Origin: Spirochaetales bacterium
GTDB lineage: Bacteria; Spirochaetota; Leptospiria; Leptospirales; Leptonemataceae
Length of the DNA: 64,000 nucleotides
Reading direction: 5' to 3'
NCBI GenBank assembly: GCA_015075425.1
Contig: JABTUL010000001.1
Span: forward strand, 434,001-498,000
This document shows positions 50,801 through 58,475 of the stretch, piece by piece. Below the pieces are notes generated by a model. It did not search any database and had not been told where the DNA came from. It saw nothing but the letters and a program-made list of their open reading frames with translations. Both the position numbers and the translations under genes were made by a program. The first letter of the stretch is position 1. Every line of letters starts with the position of its first letter.

Positions 50801-53435
50801 CTACGATGGTAACATCTCCGCGAGGCCCGGCCGATCCGTCGTTTGTTGCAAGAACAATATCAAAAGTAAATTCTGATCCAACACTGTCAAAACCGTTGAC
50901 CACTTTGATTCCTGGCGTCGCGACCTCCGGGTGCACCAGAATACTTTTGCGATGCGAGACGGTTTTCTCATCGCGATCGGAGACGCTGGCCTCCAGTTCG
51001 AGTTTGTAGCTGCGTTCCACACGATCGTTCCCGGTGTCGTCACCGGGAAAGGAAGTAAAAGGAACGGCGATGGTGGCCTTACCGGCGTTACTGAGCACCC
51101 CGGATCCACTTTTTACAGATCTAAATGAACCACTGTCCCAATCTTCGCCGGCATCGTAATCGCCAAAGGTGTATTCGCTGTAGCGATCGTGGTGCGCATT
51201 GTGCCTGGCACGAGACACATTGTAAGAATAGGGGGCCTCCTGCATGCTGGCACCGAACAGATAGCGCCCGGAAAGAGTCACATCTCTACTTTCGCCTGTT
51301 CGCCCGTCTGTGAGCCCCTCGAGATTCACGGCAAAGGTTGCCGGCCGGAATTCTTCAACCTGAAACGTTTCCGAAACAGAGGAGCGATGGTCCGATCGGC
51401 CAGGGACGGAGATTTCCACACGGTAATGGCCGGTAGGAGCCTCAGCTTTGATGGCCGCCTGGAAGTCGATTCCCCCTTCTTTCGAGGGGCGGTGTTTGCT
51501 GCGCGATAGCTCCTGGCCTTCGGAATCGTACACCCGGGCTTCCACTTCACTCTTTCCATAGAGGAGTTCTGCTCCGCGCCTTTCCGCAAGAAATGCCTTG
51601 CCGTACATGGTTTCACCGGGTCGGTACAGCCTACGGTCGAAAAGCACAAGACCGGTCAGCCTGCTTCTGGGGTCCGGACTTTCAAAGTGCGGGCTGAAGG
51701 CCCACATGCCCACGGAATTGCTTCCCAGCATGAAAGCCCGGTCGGTTTTGTGCGTGGCCAGAAATATCGGTTTACTCAGAAGCCCATGTTTGACAAAGCA
51801 TTGACCGGTTTTTTCTGTGCGACAGTTGCCGGATTCTTTTCGCGCATCGAAGACCTGCATGGCAGCGTTTGCCACGGGTTCCCCTGAACTGAGTGAATAG
51901 GCGTACAGGTGGGAGCCGTCCATTCCCTGGCGGACAAAAAAAGCCAGATCGGTTTTCTGTAAGAATCGCGTGCTGATTTCCTGGGCATCCTTCCCTTCCC
52001 AGTCCTGTACCTTTGCTGATAGTTGAACGGCGGTCCAGTTGCCGTCCGCAAAGTAGGGAGAAGCGTCAAAGGCAACGGTGCCCAGTTGTCCGGCGGAGAC
52101 TCCGGTTTTCCAGTCAAAGGTTTTCTTTGCCGTGAACTGGAGTGCTTCATTGCCGTCCTTTTCCACATAACGTTGCAGTTGCTCGAGACTGAAAGGACCG
52201 GTTCTGGCCTGCACTTCCGGGAGGGCGCTCAGAAAAACCGGCAAATTCTGCTTCATCTGTGACTCAATAAATGCAATGCCTTCATCCATATACATGGACC
52301 GCCGCGGCAGGGGGATCTTGATTTTGAAATCTCGCGGTCCAATGAGTCCGTTGCCATAAATATCTTTAAGTCCGCTCTTGAAGGTAACCTGGATTTCATC
52401 TCCTGGCCGCACTTCCACGTTGTCCATGGAGAAGGCAGACATTTCCTGGTCGTCCTCGACAAGGATGCGCCGTTCCGGAGTTAGCTGCACGTTTTCGCGC
52501 AGCACTTTGCCATTCACCGGACTTGAAAAATCAAAGCGTAATTCCCATAGAGACTGGAAGTAAGTAGCTTCTTCCTTGAGCTCCACGGTCAGCGGTCCGA
52601 ACGTCCGGTAGTCCACAATGGCAGGAGAGGAGCTACCGCTCAGGGCAGGATCCAGGCGCAGAATAACACTTGCATCGCGTGGCAGCGGATTTTCCGGGAT
52701 GAGGGTCCAGAGTGCGGCCCGGTCCGTTGGTGCCAGGCGGTAGCCCACAGAGCGATCATTCACCTGCAGGCGCGTGTGCTTCTTAACGGTTGCTCCATCG
52801 ATGGGATAGTTGAAATAAAGAGTGAAATGGGTATCGTAAGCGATGGTACTCCCTTTGTAGGGACTGGTATGATTGAGCTTGATGGGCGGAGTACTGAAGG
52901 TAATAGCCGGAACATTCTGGATTTTCTTCCCATTCAGGGCGCTCAAATCTTTGCGCACCTGGATGGTATACGTTGTGCCCGGGCTGTATCCCTGTTCCGG
53001 AATGAACGCGGAAACACGGCTGCCGTACCAGCGGAATTTTCCTTTAACTGCCGGTGTGATGGTGAAGGCCCCGGTTGTAGTTTCTTCCAGGCGGGCGAGA
53101 GGTACAACGGGGTGGTTCAGGACGATTACTGCTTCCTTCTTTAAATCTGTCGATTGAATCTGCCCTTCCGGACTGAAGTCCACGACGCGCAAGGATCCAT
53201 CATCGGAATTTTCCGGGTCGATTTTGATTTGAGCCTGGAAGGTATCTCCTCTTAGAATTTCTAAACGGACAAAGAGAAAAATGGCAAGGATGATCAGGAG
53301 GACCCCCAGAAGGGAGGCGACACGGGTGATCAGCCGCAGCTGGAGAAAATTCTGAAAGGAATGGCGCAGAAGCTCTGCCAGTCGTTCCAGAATTTGCCGG
53401 GTCCTTGACAGGAGTTGCTCAAAAAGGGATTTCAC
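47808..53435 (-). CDS. Bacterial alpha-2-macroglobulin (YfhM-like)
   Basis: The 1875-residue protein has a cytoplasmic N-terminal helix, one membrane anchor (about 38-56, VASLLGVLLIILAIFLFVR) and a very long periplasmic part of macroglobulin domains. Motifs include an MG-type start (FSPEGQIQSTD), the YRPGETMYGKAF and YEPGMETTVNIQT linkers, the bait-region area and the thioester motif C1393-L-E-Q1396 within YFCLEQRSS, followed by the alpha/alpha toroid. The intact thioester implies covalent trapping of proteases in the periplasm. The length is a little above E. coli YfhM (~1650). The usual partner gene pbpC is not adjacent. The start is a GTG at 53435. Confidence 0.95.
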   Translation of the reverse strand: MKSLFEQLLSRTRQILERLAELLRHSFQNFLQLRLITRVASLLGVLLIILAIFLFVRLEILRGDTFQAQIKIDPENSDDGSLRVVDFSPEGQIQSTDLKKEAVIVLNHPVVPLARLEETTTGAFTITPAVKGKFRWYGSRVSAFIPEQGYSPGTTYTIQVRKDLSALNGKKIQNVPAITFSTPPIKLNHTSPYKGSTIAYDTHFTLYFNYPIDGATVKKHTRLQVNDRSVGYRLAPTDRAALWTLIPENPLPRDASVILRLDPALSGSSSPAIVDYRTFGPLTVELKEEATYFQSLWELRFDFSSPVNGKVLRENVQLTPERRILVEDDQEMSAFSMDNVEVRPGDEIQVTFKSGLKDIYGNGLIGPRDFKIKIPLPRRSMYMDEGIAFIESQMKQNLPVFLSALPEVQARTGPFSLEQLQRYVEKDGNEALQFTAKKTFDWKTGVSAGQLGTVAFDASPYFADGNWTAVQLSAKVQDWEGKDAQEISTRFLQKTDLAFFVRQGMDGSHLYAYSLSSGEPVANAAMQVFDARKESGNCRTEKTGQCFVKHGLLSKPIFLATHKTDRAFMLGSNSVGMWAFSPHFESPDPRSRLTGLVLFDRRLYRPGETMYGKAFLAERRGAELLYGKSEVEARVYDSEGQELSRSKHRPSKEGGIDFQAAIKAEAPTGHYRVEISVPGRSDHRSSVSETFQVEEFRPATFAVNLEGLTDGRTGESRDVTLSGRYLFGASMQEAPYSYNVSRARHNAHHDRYSEYTFGDYDAGEDWDSGSFRSVKSGSGVLSNAGKATIAVPFTSFPGDDTGNDRVERSYKLELEASVSDRDEKTVSHRKSILVHPEVATPGIKVVNGFDSVGSEFTFDIVLATNDGSAGPRGDVTIVVVHKDWKSVQIKGPADSVQRKNTLIRTEVARSTLKAGPESVRFTYKPQRAGEFSIMAMYGRAYSRTTFYAWGGEAGYRYPDDNTLELIPEKNSYAPGQTARLLLKSPYPTAQAVITVEREKVLYQQSQTYKASEPILIPIKADYLPNVYVSVMLYRPRAKDAPVSADLDPGRPQMRMGMARIEVDSKARQLPLAISTDRSTYEPGMETTVNIQTQPGAEIALTVADRGVLDLIEYRYPDPLGIFYRDWPLTIQVYENLSSLVRQVSYALKGASPGGKGPDAMQFGDGGFSEDSEDGTRKDFRYTAHWAPTLKADAKGQVKLTFKLPHNLTTFRIMAVAALGGRYARASHEFPVARSVVLSPTLPHFLSPADRLSGGAVVINNSGKAENFRFRSESKGLKGYETTFRLEPFASREVSFPLELTDSTLDQIQGKFSIQSDSGASDAVSYQIKIKTEPVMEAFTIAGFSDPTASEELVIPGPGEIELPLGGLSLKVMSTALGGLEHGFSFFRSNPYFCLEQRSSAYLMSLAAGPLLEEFGQKRPTEIGYDWKTIETLFAGELAQFQNSDGGLRAWRENGPSQPYLSAYVLFVLQVAEENGQKGFSGKKKIIDYLKGYLKKPDESRGFYLLESLAFIHYVLSRENEGQAGLAAFLRGKKDQLSLRGQGYVLLSLVESGADASDPDIKAILQNFRNSMDVTTRRVSFKSSVSSGQTYNAAGSTLSVILQSFMAVNKDHPLIPGMVQHAVAQSAKSLWRDSHSSGQLAYALSLYRKLYEKEPEVTGTASLKGTNLLEVRLDAKKRIAEKLLSFQDLTGRFGTGSVPLQFSSRGRLYYTAALRYAPRLQKVDARDEGLEIRRSYYSLKNPSQEVTGPWERGQVYLARIQVTSPRVLYDTVVNDPLPANLEGVQSSFATESSVFARFLARKEQSGGWWMNTGHRTEVRYERIVTTQPYFRAGVKEYFYLVRPIARGEAVHPPAQAFAMYEPEIFGRTAAGTIVVR

Positions 53436-53523
53436 GGGATGATCCAGATCTCCTCCTTTCCGGGGTCAAGTACAAGCAGAGCAAATGTCTTGAGAAGAGA
53501 CGGGCAAGTTTGAATTGTGGCCC

Positions 53524-54882
53524 ATGGCTCTGCACGATTACATTTTTCGCGAATATGATATCCGGGGTGAGGTCGAGCGCGATTTTCCCCCCGATGTGGT
53601 TACTCTGCTGGGTAAAGGGGCAGGAACTTATTTTAAGTCGCGAGGAGCCAGCAGGATCGCTCTTTCCGGAGATGTGCGCAAGTCCACACCGGAGCTCAAA
53701 AAAGCCTTCGCCGATGGTCTACTTTCCACCGGCATTAATGTGCTGGATCTGGGCACGATTACCACGCCCATGAATTATTTCAGTCTTTACCATTTGCCTG
53801 TCGATGGTTCCGTGCAGATTACCGGCAGCCACAATCCACCTGCTTTCAATGGCTTCAAACTGTCCTTACAAAAAGGCGAACCCGTATACGGCGATGCGAT
53901 CCAGCAGATTCACACCATTATAAAAGAGGGAAATTTTGCCACAGGAGCCGGTCAGTCGGAAACAGCCGATATCTATGAAGCGTATCAGGCCATGCTGCAA
54001 AGTAAGATCCAGCTGGAACGTCCTCTGAGCGTTGTCATCGATTGCGGCAATGCAGCCGGGTGCATCTCCGCACCGGATGCCTTTCGTCGGGCAGGACTCA
54101 AAGTAAAAGAATTATTCTGTGATATTGATGGTAGCTTTCCCAACCACCACCCGGATCCAACGGTGGCGGAAAACCTTGCCGATGTGGTAAGAGAAATGAA
54201 GACCGGACAGTATGATGCTGGCTTTGCTTTTGATGGCGATGCCGATCGCGTGGGTCTGGTCGATGAGCAGGGTCGCATCGTCTGGGCTGACATCATCATG
54301 GCCCTCCTCCTGCCGGAAATCCTGACTCCTGGTGAGCGGGTGGTTTTTGATGTAAAGTGTTCCCAGGCCCTGGAAGAAACCATTGTGGCTCTGGGCGGCC
54401 GGCCCGTTATGTGGAAGACCGGACATTCTCTGATCAAAAATGAATTACGAACGAATGGCGGAAAAATTGGTGGAGAGCTTTCCGGGCATATATTTCTGGC
54501 CGATGAATTTTATGGATTTGATGATGCAGTTTACGTAGCTTTGCGCATTGCTCGACTCCTGTCGCGCAGCCAGGAGCCCCTCAGTGCACTCATTGACAGG
54601 ATCCCGGCCTATGTGAGTTCTCCAGAGATCCGTTTTGATTGTCCCGATGATGCCAGCAAGTTTGAGATTGCCCGACGCAGCGCAGAGTACTTCCGTGAAC
54701 GCTATCCCTGCATCGAAGTCGATGGTGTGAGGATCAAATTTCCCGATGGCTGGGGGCTGGTCCGCCCATCCAACACCCAGCCCAGCATCACCTGTCGCTA
54801 TGAAGCGCGGACAGAGGAAGGAGTGGCGCGCATTGAAGGGGAGATCAAAGCGGGACTCAGGGCCAGCGGCCTTAGAATTTAG
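53524..54882 (+). CDS. Phosphomannomutase/phosphoglucomutase
   Basis: From the ATG at 53524 the protein has 452 residues, the normal size for ManB/AlgC-type enzymes (an in-frame TTG at 53515 would add three). The phosphoserine loop is TGSHNPPAFNGFK, the metal loop FDGDADRVG, the sugar-binding loop GGELSGHIF and the phosphate-binding loop VRPSNTQPSIT. It interconverts hexose 1- and 6-phosphates for surface polysaccharide or glycogen precursors. It is divergent from the macroglobulin gene. Confidence 0.95.
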   Translation: MALHDYIFREYDIRGEVERDFPPDVVTLLGKGAGTYFKSRGASRIALSGDVRKSTPELKKAFADGLLSTGINVLDLGTITTPMNYFSLYHLPVDGSVQITGSHNPPAFNGFKLSLQKGEPVYGDAIQQIHTIIKEGNFATGAGQSETADIYEAYQAMLQSKIQLERPLSVVIDCGNAAGCISAPDAFRRAGLKVKELFCDIDGSFPNHHPDPTVAENLADVVREMKTGQYDAGFAFDGDADRVGLVDEQGRIVWADIIMALLLPEILTPGERVVFDVKCSQALEETIVALGGRPVMWKTGHSLIKNELRTNGGKIGGELSGHIFLADEFYGFDDAVYVALRIARLLSRSQEPLSALIDRIPAYVSSPEIRFDCPDDASKFEIARRSAEYFRERYPCIEVDGVRIKFPDGWGLVRPSNTQPSITCRYEARTEEGVARIEGEIKAGLRASGLRI

Positions 54883-54946
54883 CCCGAGGGCTTTAGCCTT
54901 ACGATAATTTAACGGCCTGTGCCGGCGCATTTTCCGATAAAAAAGT

Positions 54947-56038
54947 ATGCGCCAGGCTCCTATACTGGTCTTGCTTTCCTGCCTTCTCTCTGTTCTTTCT
55001 CTCCCGGCACAGAATCAACCCGGAAGCTACGAGCAGGCTTTTCTGGATCATGCGTTTCGCCCGGCACCACGCAGCATAAATCCCCTTATTCTCTTACCAC
55101 CGTATGACCCCTTTCCCTCAGAACGCACCCTGAGTGCCCGTCACTACCCGGCTTCCAATGAAAATCGGCTCGATCTTTTTCTTCCCTACATTCAGGAGAT
55201 TGGTGGCGGCTACGTGGGTGTGGGCACCGATCAAAACCTGCTCCTTATGGGCCGGGCCCGCAGTGAATTTGGTTACCTGATCGACTTTGACCCGGCTGCG
55301 GTGGGCATCAATCGCATTCATCTATTTTTTTTAAGAATTGCTCCGGACGCCGCCGCGTTCAGAGACTACTGGAAATATTCTGCACGCAAATCCTCCTGGC
55401 AGCTCCTCAAAAAGGAATTTGCCGGTCAGGACGATTTTGCTTCAGTGCAACTGGGTTGGGACATAGCTCAGGCGTCCTGGCGGCCGGTAGAAAATCGGCT
55501 CAAAGAGCAGGCAAGGCTGGCGCGGGACTATGGTTTGCGCGGCTATTTCAATGATCCTGCCGACTATGCCCATTTGCGGTCCATGGTGGCCGCCGGTCGT
55601 ATCCAGGCTTTGCCGGGCGATTTAAATGGGTCGAAAAGCCTTCGTTCTGTGGCCCGGGCGGCCGGACACATCGGGCGACCCATTCGCATTCTGTACCTTT
55701 CCAATGCAGAGGACTATTTTCCTTTTTACAGCGCTGAGTTTCGCCAGAATGCAATTCATCTACCCGCCGATGAGCAGAGCCTGGTTCTGCGCACCTGCTC
55801 CATTCAGACGATGGGACTCAGTCACCCGCAGGGGGAGTCCAATCGCCAGAAACCGTTCCATTACAACATAGAACCGCTGATCCATCTGCAAAGAACACTG
55901 GCCGCACCGGGGACTTTCCGTGTCACGGATCTGTTGCGCGTGCGGCGCGATCTGAAAGCGGGTCTTTCTCTGCGGACGTTTGCGGGATCTGCGCGCGCAG
56001 AAAATCGGGCAGGGGTTGAAACCCGGCAATCGAACTGA
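54947..56038 (+). CDS. Exported protein resembling the leptospiral LIC_10091-type family
   Basis: The 363-residue protein has a signal peptide (LVLLSCLLSVLSLPAQNQ). The conserved core includes YIQEIGGGYVGVGTDQNLLL and GYLIDFDP, a Gly-rich turn followed by an acidic segment that recalls a Rossmann methyltransferase-like fold, and LYLSNAEDYF. I recall similar proteins from Leptospira, but the function is not known. The last ~20 residues (from AGSARAENRAG) are encoded by a 31-bp sequence that is also found at the end of the thioesterase gene, so the natural C-terminus may have been altered by the event that brought in the MNT-HEPN genes. Confidence 0.65.
   Translation: MRQAPILVLLSCLLSVLSLPAQNQPGSYEQAFLDHAFRPAPRSINPLILLPPYDPFPSERTLSARHYPASNENRLDLFLPYIQEIGGGYVGVGTDQNLLLMGRARSEFGYLIDFDPAAVGINRIHLFFLRIAPDAAAFRDYWKYSARKSSWQLLKKEFAGQDDFASVQLGWDIAQASWRPVENRLKEQARLARDYGLRGYFNDPADYAHLRSMVAAGRIQALPGDLNGSKSLRSVARAAGHIGRPIRILYLSNAEDYFPFYSAEFRQNAIHLPADEQSLVLRTCSIQTMGLSHPQGESNRQKPFHYNIEPLIHLQRTLAAPGTFRVTDLLRVRRDLKAGLSLRTFAGSARAENRAGVETRQSN
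55983..56013. repeat. 31-bp direct repeat, left copy
   Basis: Perfect match to 56924-56954. In the right copy the sequence encodes RLPDFLRAQIP of the thioesterase (minus strand), a natural C-terminus for that family. The left copy lies inside the 3' end of the upstream gene and is probably the duplicated one. Confidence 0.9.
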
Positions 56039-56162
56039 ACATGCGGCTGCACGCTAAAAATTCTTAACACATAGCGTATGCCAAAATAGCTCGCCAGATT
56101 GTCCAGATTCCGGAAGGTAGTGTCAGGACGGTTCAATGTTGCAGGGGGATCAAATATAGAAT

Positions 56163-56495
56163 ATGGACTGGAAAGAACGCATCACCGTTGATCCGGAGAT
56201 ACTTGAGATCCTTGGTCGAATCAAGGAAAAATATGAACCGGAGGGGTTCATCATTCTGGGTTTGTTTGGTTCGCGAGCCCGAGGGGAAGCAAAATCGCAA
56301 AGCGACCTTGATATTCTCTACCAGGTAAGCCCCGTGACAAAAGCTAAGTATCCCGGGCTGCGCTTCTTTGCTCTGTATGCCCGGGTGAAGGCCGATATGG
56401 AAGCTCAGCTTGGTATTCCTGTCGATCTGGCGGACAGCGACGCTCTGAGCTCTGTCGCCCGCACGTACATACTTCCTGAGGTTGTCCATGTCTGA
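56163..56495 (+). CDS. MNT-type minimal nucleotidyltransferase (antitoxin)
   Basis: The 110-residue protein has the MNT signature GLFGSRARGEAKSQSDLDIL (GSxxxGx6-8DxD) and a second acidic strand (IPVDLADSDAL). In HEPN-MNT modules this protein neutralises the HEPN RNase, in known cases by adding AMP groups to it. The next gene, overlapping by 8 bp, is the HEPN partner. A 124-bp gap separates it from the preceding gene. Confidence 0.9.
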   Translation: MDWKERITVDPEILEILGRIKEKYEPEGFIILGLFGSRARGEAKSQSDLDILYQVSPVTKAKYPGLRFFALYARVKADMEAQLGIPVDLADSDALSSVARTYILPEVVHV

Positions 56496-56826
56496 ACAAG
56501 GTGATCGGGCTCGCCTTGAATTCATTGCGCGGATGATTCAGGACATTGAAGTGATTGTGAAGCGTCACGAATCGGTTCAGAAAACTCTGGATGATATTGA
56601 AGGCAGGCCGGCTCTCCTCATGTGCTTGCATCAGATTGGGGAGACTTTATTCCGGCTGGAAAATATCGACATGCGCGCACAACTCCCGGTCACCGAGGCT
56701 TACACCATGCGCAATATCATCGCTCACAGTTACCTGGGCGTGAATGATGATATCATTTCACAAACGGTGGACCAGGATCTTCCGGAGCTGAACCTGATGG
56801 TTCAAAGGCTGCTGCAAAATCCATGA
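56488..56826 (+). CDS. HEPN-domain (DUF86) RNase toxin
   Basis: From the ATG at 56488 the product has 112 helical residues. The RxxxxH RNase motif is RNIIAH, followed by Y as in typical DUF86 HEPN toxins (RNIIAHSY), so the site looks intact and is the target for tyrosine AMPylation in known pairs. It overlaps the MNT gene. The pair lies between 31-bp direct repeats, which suggests acquisition as a unit. Confidence 0.9.
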   Translation: MSEQGDRARLEFIARMIQDIEVIVKRHESVQKTLDDIEGRPALLMCLHQIGETLFRLENIDMRAQLPVTEAYTMRNIIAHSYLGVNDDIISQTVDQDLPELNLMVQRLLQNP

Positions 56827-56911
56827 AGCGGTGTTGATTTCGCAGTTGTCGTCAGCGCGTGTAAAATATGAGGGATCTCTCCTTCAAACCCGCAATTTGA
56901 TTCCCGGGGGT

Positions 56912-57316
56912 TTAACTCCTGATCGGGATCTGCGCGCGCAGAAAATCGGGCAGGCGCCGCACCTTTCCCTCACGATTGATTACGCAGTGCACGGTGTAGC
57001 CATGGACCAGCTCTTCTGTATCCCGTTCAATCGTATATTCCATGCGAAACGTTGAGCCCTGGCCGGATTCAAACCAGCCCTTGATGGTCAACTCATCATC
57101 ATAGCGGGCCGGACTATCGTAGCGGGCATGGGCCTCAATCACGGGAAATAGAAAGCCCAGTTCTTCAATCTGCCGGTAAGAATGTCCACCCTGGCGAATG
57201 ATTTCATTTCTAATTCTCTCAAAGTAAATAAAATAATTTGCGTAATAAACTACGGCCATTTGATCCGTGTCCGCGTAAGGTACGCGATAGGCAATGCTAT
57301 GGACCTGGCGATTCAT
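56912..57316 (-). CDS. YbgC-like acyl-CoA thioesterase (4HBT)
   Basis: The 134-residue hotdog-fold protein has the active-site segment YADTDQMAVVYYANYFIYFE, with the catalytic Asp in the usual place. YbgC-type enzymes hydrolyse short acyl-CoAs or acyl-ACP, often in envelope lipid metabolism. Its last codons carry the right copy of the 31-bp direct repeat. The start overlaps the DinB gene stop by 4 bp. Confidence 0.93.
   Translation of the reverse strand: MNRQVHSIAYRVPYADTDQMAVVYYANYFIYFERIRNEIIRQGGHSYRQIEELGFLFPVIEAHARYDSPARYDDELTIKGWFESGQGSTFRMEYTIERDTEELVHGYTVHCVINREGKVRRLPDFLRAQIPIRS
56924..56954. repeat. 31-bp direct repeat, right copy
   Basis: Perfect match to 55983-56013. It encodes residues near the C-terminus of the thioesterase. 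Just inside the repeats, about 56015-56036 (TTGAAACCCGGCAATCGAAC) and the reverse complement of 56892-56914 are similar to each other, hinting at imperfect terminal inverted repeats. Confidence 0.9.
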
Positions 57317-57855
57317 CCGTTTTTCTGCCGGCTTTTTACCTTATTTGTGTGGTGATCGTTGTGCAAGAATTGAAACAAGAGCATCTCACGCAAAGTACGC
57401 CGGCCCAAAATGGGATGCGGTAAAGAGAGTCGGTCCAGGTCTTCTTCCGTGAAAGCATTCAGTCTGCGCAAAAGGCAGAGGCTCATGCTTTCCAACCGAT
57501 CGAGCATTCGCTCCTGCGCCCGGGGCCGTAGTTCGGGAAGCGGCAGTGGTGTGTAAATGCCGGCTGTTGCCCCTGCGTTCAGGTGCGCCAGGTATTCGCT
57601 GCGGATGGTTGCCGTGCGCTGTGAAGGCTTCTTACTTTTACCAAAGAGAAGGCGCAGAAGGAATCGCGGCAGGGACAGACCAACAAGGAGGGCCAGGGTT
57701 GCATTGGTCAGATGGCGCACGTTTCCCGCAGGGGACCAGCCCGTGGGCGGCTTTGTAAAGAAAACGGGTCCGGGGAGAGAGGCGTAAAAGGAACGCAGCC
57801 GGGCGAGTTGCTCAAGGAGTGCCGATTGAATTTCCGTTCTTGTGTAAGGATCCAT
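57313..57855 (-). CDS. DinB-like putative metalloenzyme
   Basis: The 180-residue four-helix protein has metal-ligand candidates at NVRHLTNA and FLHNDHHTNKV, the usual His triad of the DinB_2/YfiT group. Family members include thiol-dependent transferases for small thiols such as bacillithiol or mycothiol; the specific reaction is not known here. It is the first gene of a two-gene unit with the thioesterase. Confidence 0.82.
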   Translation of the reverse strand: MDPYTRTEIQSALLEQLARLRSFYASLPGPVFFTKPPTGWSPAGNVRHLTNATLALLVGLSLPRFLLRLLFGKSKKPSQRTATIRSEYLAHLNAGATAGIYTPLPLPELRPRAQERMLDRLESMSLCLLRRLNAFTEEDLDRLSLPHPILGRRTLREMLLFQFLHNDHHTNKVKSRQKNG

Positions 57856-57913
57856 AGCAGCCAGAAAAGGAAAAGCGCGTCTGGAATCAATTTAAACTTG
57901 CTAAGGAAGGCTT

Positions 57914-58471
57914 TTGCGATTTTTTGACAGAGTGCGGTTGCTGAAGGCCAGTTTTGCTCTCGTTTTTTTCACAGCACTCTCTGGCTGCTGCGGCCTGTCA
58001 GTACCTTCCGGTCTACAGGCGGTCCGGTCTTTTGAAGTGGATCGCTATCTGGGGCTCTGGTATGAAGTGGCCCGCCTGGATCATTCCTTTGAGCGCGGGC
58101 TCAGTGATGTTACGGCAATGTACGTGTCCAGGCCGGACGGCGGAATTGATGTGATCAATCGCGGGTTCCATGAAGAAGATGGCAAGTGGAGCGAGGTCCG
58201 CGGAGTGGCTTACTTTCTGGAAGGCCGCCAGACGGCCAGTCTGAAGGTTTCGTTTTTTCGTCCCTTCTACTGTGGTTACCATGTTCTGAAAATCGATCCT
58301 GGCTACAATTATGCAGTGGTCAGTGGTGCGGATCGTACAGCACTGTGGATACTGGCCCGCAAGCCTTCTATTCCGCATGACATGCTTGCGGAACTGTACC
58401 ACTTTGCCCGTCAGGCTGGCTTCCCCACAGATGAACTCATCGAAGTAAAGCACAGTCGGCACAAGTCCTGA
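57914..58471 (+). CDS. blc: Lipocalin lipoprotein (Blc-like)
   Basis: The 185-residue product starts at a TTG (57914) with AAGGAAGG just upstream. A lipoprotein signal (ALVFFTALSGC) is followed by the lipocalin GxW motif (YLGLWYEVARLDHSFERG), NRGF and the closing YNYAVVSGADRTALWIL strand with its Arg. Blc-type lipocalins bind lysophospholipids in the outer-membrane inner leaflet. The ABC-F gene follows after 4 bp. Confidence 0.92.
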   Translation: MRFFDRVRLLKASFALVFFTALSGCCGLSVPSGLQAVRSFEVDRYLGLWYEVARLDHSFERGLSDVTAMYVSRPDGGIDVINRGFHEEDGKWSEVRGVAYFLEGRQTASLKVSFFRPFYCGYHVLKIDPGYNYAVVSGADRTALWILARKPSIPHDMLAELYHFARQAGFPTDELIEVKHSRHKS

Positions 58472-58475
58472 GGGA

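Noticed and set aside
49953-50876. 307-codon open frame antisense to the macroglobulin gene
   Set aside because: Shadow of a long high-G+C gene; the His/Gly-rich product has no recognisable motif.
54881-54900. AGCCC-GA-GGGCT as a terminator after the phosphohexomutase gene
   Set aside because: The loop is too small for a stable 5-bp hairpin and no U-run follows.
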